From: Perkinsus marinus ATCC 50983 | Lineage: Eukaryota > Perkinsozoa > Perkinsida > Perkinsidae | Reading direction: 5' to 3' | Assembly (NCBI RefSeq): GCF_000006405.1 | Contig: NW_003216689.1 | Coordinates: 180,439-244,438, forward strand | Length of the DNA stretch: 64,000 nucleotides | In this document: positions 22,200-31,585 of the stretch, in pieces | How the letters are laid out: the number at the start of each line of letters is the position of its first letter | How positions within the stretch are numbered: the first letter of the stretch is position 1 | The notes under the pieces: model-generated | Database searches by the model: none | What the model saw: the letters and a program-made list of their open reading frames with translations, nothing else | What the model was told of the DNA's origin: nothing | Program-made: the position numbers and the translations under genes

Positions 22200-22689
22200 C
22201 TGCTCCCACTTGTCCAGTGGTGCGATACGCTCCGTTGGTCAACTCTCCAACACAACATTATATTCATGGTGATAGGCGCAAATGCCTACCGAATTATCGA
22301 GACTGTAATAGCAGAAGTGGCAATTATGCAGTCTTTGTGGAGGAGGAACATAAGAGACTCCTAGAGGAATATATAGTACCAGTAGAACTGGTGACTATCA
22401 CAGGAGTATTGGTAGTATGGCAGAAACTGAACCTATGGACAGAATTGGTTAGAAATATTCGGTTCAGCAGGAAACGATACTATTGGTAGCATTCATGAAG
22501 TTCGGACAAGATGCCCGTCTTGAATAGCCATCGACAGCATCGTGACATAACAACGGCAGTATTTGCCTATGAGACAATTGATTGATCTCAAACAGTAGAA
22601 CACTGGGCTAAACAATCGAGACCGTATTGTGTCCTCACTACAGTGTGGATAGTCGAGGTAACCTTGCCACGACTAAACTGTAGAGAGGA

Positions 22690-24147
22690 TCACTTCACAG
22701 TTAATTCGAAAGTCTTTTCACCGCCCTCGATGTCTGTCAACTCGGACTTCGCGTCACTAGTTGCTGTAGAATTCTTATGAGAAAGGAAGCTCGGTGAGCA
22801 CCAGGCAGTGTTGATGGCAACACCCTTATTGGGATCATCGTCCTCCCTCGCGGGCTTCCGATGCCGGAATATGGGCCAGAAGCAGATGATAGCCTTCGGG
22901 ATCGTCTTGTTGTGAGTCTCATCCAACCGCTCATTCTCGGCCTCGAGTTTATCTCGTATGCCGTTACCATGCCGGAATATAATAACACCAGCCAGGATGA
23001 CCACCAGGCAGACCCATTCGAACCAGGTGATGGTATCGGCACCGATAAGAGGCCAACTAATAAGCGACATGAATGCTGACAAGGGCACTGTGAGTTTAAG
23101 GCTCACAAAGGTAAGCAAACTTGAACCATAGCAAACGAGTAGATAGATGGTGATGTTAAAGCAGACGTTGATAACCATGAACACGACAAAGGCGGGCATT
23201 GCACCTTGTGCGTGTAGGAGCGTTTGGAAGCCCTCCCCCATCACATCAAGTACATTGTCAGACGTCCTTGATAGCTCCACCAAGATAGAAATCGGGAATA
23301 CCCAAATGATACCGAAGGTGTGATTAGAGCTGCTCACAGCGAAGACATTGAGGTCGGTGTTCTTATACCCGTGGCTCTGAGCATATTGGGTGTAGTCATG
23401 AAACATGGCCTCCCTGATAACTTGACCTAGAGCCTGGAAGAGAGTTGACATGAGGCAGAGAATAGACATACCAACACTGCTGGACCCACCAGATGTTGAA
23501 GAGAGAACGGCTGATACAATTGTCATTGCAACAACCAAGGCTACCCCCAGCAGCTCTTCAGAGATATACCGCGCGCCGAGCAAAATGCAGGACCACATAA
23601 GGGTGAAAGGGACCATACCTTGTTGAAGTAGATTGAACAGGATGATCGATAGGAACGGTTGAGTGAGGAACATGAGATTGTCTCCAAGCACATCAGCGAT
23701 GGAGGAGAAGAAGGTGTACTTGAACCCTGGTAGTTTATCCCACCACCGACGGAAGCCTTTTTTAGACTCATCGACATCTTTACGTGGAGTCCATACCCAT
23801 AGGAACTCCTCCTTAGTCATGATGTCTTTATGCGTGAGCTTACTCACGATCCATAGAATGATGAGAATGCACCAATAGGTGGTAAAATACACGAACTGAC
23901 TAATAATACTCGTAACATAGCCTGACGCATCTCCCAATGGCTGCGACCGAATCTTCCCCGCGATGGTATTTAGAGTCCCTGTCACAACCAGGAGGACGAT
24001 GAGAGTGGGGATAAGCAACTTGTGCCATGTAAATCGGTCTCGCCAGGAAGAACAGCGTGCCTTCTCCATCACGGGAGTGTTGGGAATTACGCTGCTACTG
24101 CTACTGCTGCTGCTGGAAGTTACTGGGGTCACTGCAGAAAATGACAT
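22690..24147 (-). CDS. CRT-like transporter b (drug/metabolite transporter superfamily)
   Basis: A 485-residue paralogue of CRT-like a, also intronless. I place the start at 24147 (MSFSAVTPVTSS), matching the paralogue, rather than at the upstream in-frame methionine at 24183. It has the same membrane core (LFNLLQQGMVPFTLMWSCIL, VVAMTIVSAVLSSTSGG, TWFEWVCLVVILAGVIIF) and the same charged tail through PSFLSHK. The last 25 residues differ from copy a. The N-terminal Ser run comes from a CAG/AGC microsatellite. Its 5' flank carries GAGCGCCACGAAAAAA (24152-24167), a family C-like sequence whose counterpart in copy a is degenerate. Transport role as for copy a. Confidence 0.75.
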   Translation of the reverse strand: MSFSAVTPVTSSSSSSSSSVIPNTPVMEKARCSSWRDRFTWHKLLIPTLIVLLVVTGTLNTIAGKIRSQPLGDASGYVTSIISQFVYFTTYWCILIILWIVSKLTHKDIMTKEEFLWVWTPRKDVDESKKGFRRWWDKLPGFKYTFFSSIADVLGDNLMFLTQPFLSIILFNLLQQGMVPFTLMWSCILLGARYISEELLGVALVVAMTIVSAVLSSTSGGSSSVGMSILCLMSTLFQALGQVIREAMFHDYTQYAQSHGYKNTDLNVFAVSSSNHTFGIIWVFPISILVELSRTSDNVLDVMGEGFQTLLHAQGAMPAFVVFMVINVCFNITIYLLVCYGSSLLTFVSLKLTVPLSAFMSLISWPLIGADTITWFEWVCLVVILAGVIIFRHGNGIRDKLEAENERLDETHNKTIPKAIICFWPIFRHRKPAREDDDPNKGVAINTAWCSPSFLSHKNSTATSDAKSELTDIEGGEKTFELTVK

Positions 24148-24413
24148 TTCCGAGCGCCACGAAAAAATAAATCTGAAATACATGAAGCCTTGCTAGCGCC
24201 ACCTGAATACAGCTGATCAGCAATTTCCCCACTATTATAAGCCACCATACTGCTATACAGTAGTAGCCCCCCTACCCCCCTTTACGATCGCTTATCCACT
24301 GTAAGAGTATGTTGATAGTAATGACTTGAAATTCGACATGCATGATCCCGGCTGCTCAACAGTCAATGACCGTGCCGCGAATTTAGCTGTGTGATATTGT
24401 CTCTTATCTCTCC

Positions 24414-24431
24414 TCCTCCTCCTCCTCCTCA
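24414..24431. repeat. CCT trinucleotide run
   Basis: Six CCT units in the upstream region of CRT-like b. Confidence 0.6.
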
Positions 24432-25149
24432 TTCTTTTTAAGGGACACCCCACACAAATATCCTTGCGGTGGCAACATCGAGTATGCCATGCAGAGCATG
24501 ATCTTTAAAAACTACGAACGACTCTTTGTTGAGGGGCCCAAGTAGAAGTCAAAAAGGGGCCACTTGTAATATCCGGTCAGCTGTAGTCCTCGCGTCACAA
24601 AAAGGAGACAGGTTGTGTGCGAGATACTGCCATCGATCGCGGATAAGATTTTACTGTCTTATTGTTGATTTCGGGGTTCTCAACTCGTGATTGTTATAGT
24701 TTTTGATCGTGTTGCTACCAGATTTTCCTTCGTTAACTTACAACTGCATTGGATCTCCATCTTCACACCATGGTAATGGAGTTTACGTGGAGTTGCGTGA
24801 AGTCCACTTCACGCTTGCGCAGTGCGGGCCGCACTGTGCGGCCCAGTAAAGTAGTAGGCACCAAAGTCGAAGCCCTATTCCACCAGTGATACTTAGTATC
24901 CCCTAGCCGCTCAGGCTTTCCTGGGCCCGAGGGCTACTCTTGCCTATCAAATTGAATAGTAGAGCTCCCGTAAGGAATCCTAAAGGGCAAGGCAAGGTTG
25001 GACGACCATCTGTGGCAGTGGTGACAAAGATATCCTGTGGAATGTCAGTGTCATTAAGGCCGCTATCCAATCAAAAGAACGTCGCACGAGTGTTTTGGAC
25101 ACGCCGGCATAATCAGGGCATCCATAATCAGTTCGCGGACTTCTATCAT

Positions 25150-25210
25150 GCAAGTGCGTTGTCACCGTTCATTGTTGGTGGACGCGGGTTCAATCCCCGG
25201 TTGAGACAAG
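25150..25210 (+). repeat. tRNA 3'-half-like sequence upstream of CLC gene 2
   Basis: GGACGCGGGTTCAATCCCCG looks like a T-arm with a B-box and is followed by GTTGAGACAAG. No complete 5' half is present. CLC gene 1 also has a tRNA-like sequence just upstream, but in the opposite orientation. Confidence 0.5.
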
Positions 25211-25261
25211 TCACAGTCAACAGCTTGTTTTCGTTCCTTTTTCACACCGCACTTTCCACCA

Positions 25262-28200
25262 ATGCCGAGTGATACTCCCTGGAGCCGTGGAGGACACAAT
25301 GCAATGGCCATCACTGATCTCTTTGGTAGGAATAGTAGTGGAAGTAGGACGCGGTATCATCTCATCGAAGGTACCTACGACGATGTGCCTCCTAATGCTC
25401 GATTGGGATTGGGCACTGCCACGAGGGAGAAAGGCTCACTATTCACAACCTCCTCCAGACGGCTCAGCTTCAGACGCCGCCTCGGGTTCACACTCTCAAC
25501 CATCCGGATATCAGAGTGGACATTACTCACCCTATTGGGTGTCATCACAGCCCTCGTAGCTATTGCTGTGGAGTACTGTGTTGCCCATATGTAACCTTCA
25601 TATCTGGACGGCATACACTACTAGTGGTCTTCAGTTTCGAACTGAGAGCTGAGGGGCCACTGTGGGTCTATTTTCTCACCGGACCCTTCCTTGTAGTGGC
25701 CGCTGTCGGTTGCGTGTAAGTCGGGGTTAATCATCCTCCTCTGTTGAGAGGCTCTCTATCAGTCAGTTCGGTTCCCCTGCAGCGGTCGGCTCAGGCATGC
25801 CGCAGATGAAAGTCACATTGGTAGGGGAGGAGATCCCCAACCTCCTCACACTACGTAGTGCACTCTCCGTAAAGGCGGCCATAGGTTTATGTAAGGTACC
25901 CTGGTGTCAAAGGTCTTCGGACTAGGGTGTGGCCTGGCTGCTGGTCTCACTATTGGTAGTGAGGGACCCTTCGTAAGTAGCACTCACTCCTGGTGCATGC
26001 TACTACCATCGATCGGCTCAAGGTCCACGTATCGGGCTGTATAGCAAATGCACTGAGCAGATACCTCCCAGCTAAGCGGTTCCGTCGGTAGGCTCATCAT
26101 CTCGAGATCATGGCTTTTCGTCAATTGCCCGCTCAACCTGAAGGTACTTCACCTACGAGACCTTCAGACTTCAGCTACTAGCAGTAGCAGTGAGTACTGG
26201 TGTTACGGCCACTTTCGGGGCTCCTGTTGGAGGTGTTATATTCGCCGTAGAGGTAACCAGCCTGAAAAGCTGACGTCTGAGATGGCTGTCCCTGCCAGGT
26301 TACAGCAGTGTACTTTTTCGTCTCCAACCTCTCTAGAGCTTTCTATTCCTCCATATGCTGTGTCCTCATATACCGCGTCACCAGGGAATCCGTAATAACA
26401 GTGAATCTGGTGACTGTGATGACCTCTTGTTAGGGCCTCGTCGACCTCTTCGAGGTTGAAGACATGCCTGATTGGAAGCTCCACTGGGAGCTCATCATCT
26501 TCTGCATCCTATCAGCTGTATGCGGAGTGTTGGCGGGGTTGCTGGTGTAACCACGAACTGCCTCATTCGTTCGACCATCCTCCCTTGTGAGATACTGCAT
26601 CGGCTACATCAATCGCTACACGACTAAGTTGCCTTCCCTCTGGCGGTTCATCTGGGCTGTTTGCGTGGTCTCTGCGATCGCTGGGATTTCCTGCGGGTAG
26701 GACAGCGGCGATAGACATTAGCTCACAACGGTAATGGCGGCAGGTTACCTGTACTACAACGTCTGGACAAAAAGCTCCTCACGCTGCTGTTCTCCGCTGA
26801 AGAGGATCCTGCCGCTGACTACTACCATACTATGCATAGTGTTGGTGAGTTGGCGGTGAGTACAATATCGTGAAGTCGTCCATGTGGAAACTATGGAGTT
26901 CTCAGGCCTTACTTGGTGTCAAGTGCTTCACCTTTATCCTCAGTCTTAGTTGTAGGGTATTAATCGTTATAGTGCTCTTCACCGGTCTCTCGATGTAAGG
27001 TCACATCCCTGCTGGGGTCTTCACGCCTTCCTTCGTCATTGGAGCCCTCTGTGGTCGATTCACCGGAGTAGTCATGCATGAGCTCTTCCCTGACGCCGAC
27101 CTAGCTTCGCCTGCCTTGTGAGCATCAACGACTACCTCTTTGGTTGGCCATTTACATCGTCAACAGGTACTCCCTTATTGGTGCTGTCTCTGTCACCGCT
27201 GGTGTCACCAGGACCGTCTCCGTGGCGGTCATTGCTTTCGAGCTAACAGCCCAGATTCACAACATGACGCCTATCTTGCTATGTAGCCTCATCCTCCTGC
27301 TTGCCCTAGCCTACATTCCTCACTCTCCAGGTACTTTGATATCATATACCGTTTCTGCTATGTTAACTATATCGATCTACGACGTCCTATTGCATCTTCG
27401 AAATCTACCGTATTTGCCTCATCTTAGGAAGAGCGATTTGTAAGGGGTGAAGCGTTCGTTTCTGATGGTTATCATCTGCGGCTCGCCAGATACCACCACG
27501 TGTGTCGAGACTTGATGATTCCGATCAACACAGCATTCTGCATTTTCGAAGGGTCGCCGCATGGTCAGTATAGGCGGTCTTCCACATGGATTTATTACAC
27601 TTCCCTCACAGGTCTCGAGGTTCCCTTGATTGACGCTTACGATGCCTCACGTCGGCTCCCAAAGGGTTGCGATAAAGTCCCTGTTGTGGAGTATGTTGCC
27701 GGGCATGAGCCAATGATAGTCCTCAGAGGCAGGTTGGCCTAAGCCTCCAGCCTCCAGTACCCACATCTCTGTAGGCGTCGTGCCCATCTCGAACATAGTC
27801 GCGGAGACTTCAAAGGCTATAGAGGAGAGTCGTCTGCCGGAAGGACTACCGGATGATGAAATCAGGGATGTTCTTTCTCTGAGGACGCTCGAGCTCGACA
27901 GTAAGGCCTCGCACTTCGATCGGGCCAATCAGGCATTGCCTTAGACCTTCTCACAAGAGTAGGAAAGACAGCAGACTGGTCTCCCATCGTTGTTCCCGAG
28001 ACCCTACCAGTTGCCCGAGTACAGTACCTCTTCACTATGCTTCGCCTCAAGTCCTTATTCGTCACGGAAACCACCACGCAGAGGCTCCTAGGTGTTATCA
28101 CTAAGGTAAAGTACCGACTCCGTTCCCGTGGTGATCCTACTACTGCCCTACCAGGAGTGCTTCGATGCTACCCCTGCTGATCTCATACAGTGGAGTGAAG

Positions 28201-28670
28201 GCAGTGTCCATGGTGGAGGCTATAGACGGTTCACGCCGGGCTCCTTCTCGGTAGGCTTTGTTCGATAGTTCTACACAAGTCATGGGGAACATTCTCAGCA
28301 ATTCTGGGCAGAAGATTGGCATTCAGCGACCTGCGATGGAGGGGGTAAACCTGCTGCACCGAGCGGAACCGACCACCCACAATGCTTGGCCGCTCCGGGG
28401 GATATCGAAATGCCGCAAATCGCTGACAGCCTGTCGGACATCAAACCTCCACCAGATCTCAACTGTAGGGTGGTCCGCATCGGGCACGATTAGTATCTTA
28501 CGGTTGCCTCGTTATCAGATTCTAACGAAGAGACTACCAATCATGGTGATCACACTAGAGGGCCCTCGTCACCATCAACTCCCCCTGACTATGATGATGA
28601 TGATGAGGAAGTTGTCCCGATCGACCCTAGCCCTTCAACGTCTGTTTCCTATCCTTACCCAGTCGTCTAA
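25262..28670 (+). CDS. CLC-type chloride channel/transporter with CBS region, gene 2
   Basis: A multi-exon CLC channel or Cl-/H+ exchanger, paralogue of gene 1. It starts MPSDTPWSRGGHN; an intron after DLFG leads to TYDDVP. CLC blocks in order: WTLLTLLGVITALVAIAVEY (25520-25585), SGMPQMKVTLVGEE (25794), GLAAGLTIGSEGPFV (25935-25980), FGAPVGGVIFAVE (26215-26250), GVFTPSFVIGALCGRFTG (27017-27070), TAGVTRTVSVAVIAFELTA (27195-27250). A cytoplasmic tail with CBS-type sequence ends in LFVTETTTQRLLGVITK near 28050-28105. Beyond this the same frame continues through an Asp/Ser/Pro-rich tail to a stop at 28670, but only if two very short stop-containing segments (28249-28266 and 28471-28494) are removed. 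Without that the protein would end at 28266. GMPQ replaces the usual GIPE. Confidence 0.82.
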
Positions 28671-28931
28671 ATATCCTATTTTTGTCCGTCGGCAGGGCCT
28701 CATTGTGAGGGCCTTAGACAGGAAATCGTACTATTTTGCAACTATGAGTATATCCTCTATTTTTGCAGCTCATTAGCTCACGAATCTTCTGTAGCTATTA
28801 AAAGGGTCTATTCTACTGAAGCATCCAGGCCACTCATATTTCTATTTTTTGATCAATCGCTCATCCTGAGGAATTTCTTGTTGTGATGCCTTTCTCACCA
28901 TAGTAGTCATGTTTGGTAGGAGGATGTTATC

Positions 28932-30479
28932 GTGTTAGGAGGGCTCGGGGGTCCTTCTAGTAGAGCTCTTCAGATGCTTACCCCTCCGTTGCTTGTTGCT
29001 AGTACCGCTAGTGGCATCGGTCTATCTCCTACAACTACCCAGGTCCGATCGGGCCGGCAGCTACTACGCCTGGCTCGCTCGCTCTCCCGGGAGTCGGATT
29101 CCTCACCGTTACGATGGCTAGAGGTCAGCGACGCTACTCTGGACCTCGTCACTCACCGGACGGGAATCCGACTGGTGGAGGCCCTTGAGGTAAGGCGGCT
29201 TAGGTGGCTTAGTCGATCATGGCTTGATGCACTAACATGTGTATGGTGTAGGTTGGGCGTTTGATGGTCCAGTCCAACGTGGCAGACAGCAGTCTGAAGT
29301 CAGCTCTATCCAAATGGGTGGCCGAGAGTCGTGACGAGGTAAGCGCTGCTTAGTTGTCGAAGGATTTTCTGAGCTTTCGCAGGATGCCGTTGGTACGGGG
29401 ACGCTACTGGAGGAAGGACGGCTTGCGATAGAGGCTCTGGGAACTGACGATCCTGCATGCACTGAGGCTTGCCGGAGAATTTTGTGGCGCGCGAAAAATA
29501 TGAATCCTGACGACTTGGTAGGTTCGTTAGATAGGGCGTCGTATACATACCCTTCTTTAGGTATTAGCTTGGTCTCTTCTAAGCAGAGTCAACCTGGCCT
29601 ATAGGGACTGGTCGTCGCTGCTGATATCGACGATCTCTCGAGTGCAGCGTATGACTTACATACAGGTTAGTCCAGAAGGCGCCTTCCTCGCTGAGTCTCG
29701 TCATGAAGGGAGCCCAAATAGCAACGGTGTTGGCGGAGACACGGTCGCAGGAGTGGCAGCAGCAGGTGGACAATGCTGATCTCGTTATCACATTGAATGG
29801 CGTAGGTTGATCATTCCGTCACGCGCCACGAAATTACCCTAGATTTTGGCCACTCACCAAGCATCCCTCTGTGACTCGTTGCCTCTGCCTTCCCTCCTGA
29901 GGATACTACAGACGATGGCCGCTGTGAATGAAGCCCCAAATGAGTTTGCCAACCAACGGAAGAGGGTCGAACAGGCAATTTTGGAGAGAATAAAAGTCTG
30001 TGAGGGCGGTGAGCAGGGTTTCTGGTGACTCCATCGCTAGTAACTCGTCGAGCGCCCTTAGACCTCCCCAGGAACCTCGACTGTGGCGGGATCGTGCGGC
30101 TCCTCGGCCGGTATTTAGAGAAGGTTCATCTACAGCGAATCGCCGAGTGGGCAGCTCTGAACGCGAAGAGACGGTCAGTGATGACAGCAGAGGACCTGTT
30201 GGTCATACGGGATAAATGCAGCGAGGTGAGTCCAACTGCTGACCATGAGGCGTCTATGGCTCCTCATAGGTTGGATTGGATGATATGAGCACCATTGACG
30301 AGGCCGTTCGGTGGTGGTTGTGTTTCAAATGGAAGTATGAAGGTCCCGCCAGGCATGTTGACGACGTTTCACAAGACGTTTCTGTCTACCTACTGCGTGT
30401 TGTGTTCCCCAAGTCCTCTGAACGGCTCTGCTCCCTGGTGGATACAACCACGACCCTCAACCTGCAAGGCTATTTGTGA
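28932..30479 (+). CDS. Unrecognised multi-exon helical protein
   Basis: I do not recognise the family. Exons joined by GT-AG introns read coherently: LVEALEVRRLRWLSRSWLDAL (29180-29250), MVQSNVADSSLKSALSKWV (29265-29325), EEGRLAIEALGTDDPACTEA (29408-29470), AYRDWSSLLISTISRVQRM (29600-29655), IATVLAETRSQEWQQQVDNA (29716-29780), then after the intron at 29802-29842 LPSLLRILQTMAAVNEAPNE, and a last exon with LRRYLEKVHLQRIAEWAAL-type helices and MSTIDEAVRWWLCFKWKYEG, ending at 30477. Repeated amphipathic helices suggest an alpha-solenoid, perhaps an organelle RNA-binding protein of the RAP/FASTK kind, but this is speculation. Start not determined; the coordinate given is the first in-frame methionine that I can support. 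Confidence 0.45.
29802..29842 (+). repeat. 41 nt intron made largely of family C element
   Basis: GT-AG intron between ITLNG and the next exon. The body is GTCACGCGCCACGAAATTAC, nearly the same as at 17777 and in the opposite sense to 38487. Confidence 0.7.
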
Positions 30480-31585
30480 TAGAATGTTCGGTGACAGTAC
30501 TTTGCAATATCCTGAATACACTGGAGATCAGCCTGTCACAATAACGGTGGTCACACTCGGTACCGATGTATCGGGCTAGTAGTAGATCCTTCCGGGAGCC
30601 CTCGAGGCGATGACAGTTGTGTCGCGGATGACCTCACAGACCCTGTAAGTAGCGCTGATGCAGTGAGGTCCTATCGACTCGGAAGTTCTCCTTCCGTAGA
30701 AAGAGTAGGGGACATCAAGTTCGCATAGGTCGTCCCGTCCATTATGTGCCTGTTGGTTACATCCTCATGTGTAATTGAGAGTGTCCCGTGGTCAATGGGA
30801 GAGCTTTGGTGAAGAGGTTAGCTCACTGGACTTGAACCCTCTCGATAAGCGGCTCATTTGTTCGGATATCGGTGGTGGAGTCGGGTTGCTGCAAAGCACT
30901 GACAATAGGGATGGTGGTGTGGCCAGGTTTCGGTGTCCGCGATGAAATATTTTCTATCGGAAGGCTGTCGATTGATAGCAGCAACGCTGTGCAAGCTGTG
31001 ACACAAATGATGGAAAGCTGCTAGAAGTTTCCGACATGTTCTGAGTTCAGTGGGAGTCGACGTGTTCGATGAGGGATTCGCGATATGCGGGTTAGACCGA
31101 TTCCACCATTCAGCAGATCTGTAACAACCTGCGCACGTGAAAACGCATCTTTTTGGAAGCTGGGAAGTATTTCGCGCGAGTATGGTCTTGCAGGTCACAG
31201 ATATCACTGTAAATGATGGATTGTTTGAAGTTTCATTATCTATCCTCTGCAATGAGATTAGCATGAGTTTCATATAATAGTGATAGTTCGTAGTGCCTCA
31301 TGACATACATACTTCTGCAACCTCTTAGGGTATCTACATGGGTAACGTTATGCACTAAACTGTTATCTATTTCCTCTCGAGGTACATTCTCTCGGGCTCG
31401 GAAAGTATTTCTCGAGCGTGCTTTAATTCACCAGTATGTGCAAGAAACTTGAAGCGTTACCACATAGTTGGACTGTATCCGCCCCTCATCCACGGAGTTA
31501 ACACAATAGCATGAAAGCGATGATAGTGTAACCTTATTCTTACTGAATGAGATGATCATGAGATGATAAACAATACCAGTAAGAA
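30480..31585. other. Intergenic, with a tRNA-like fragment
   Basis: No gene recognised. Around 30790-30850, TGGTCAATGGGAGAGC resembles a tRNA D-arm/A-box and ACTTGAACCCTC resembles a weak B-box, so a decayed tRNA-derived repeat is possible. The remainder includes the 3' end region of the convergent alveolin gene. Confidence 0.4.

Larger units (their letters stand above)
22200..25030. repeat. Tandem segmental duplication, unit 2 (CRT-like b)
   Basis: Second unit of the duplication described for 18400-21040. Identity is uneven: the stretch 22786-23060 differs from 18961-19235 at only about two positions, while the rest of the gene is clearly more diverged. Confidence 0.75.

Noticed and set aside
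29470-29495. GAATTTTGTGGCGCGCGAAAA, similar to intron family C
   Set aside because: It lies in a continuous exon reading RRILWRAKNMNPDD, so the match is probably chance or conserved only by codon use.
30854-31273. 139-codon minus-strand open frame
   Set aside because: Composition is unlike the neighbouring proteins and no motif is present; it overlaps the decayed tRNA-like stretch region.
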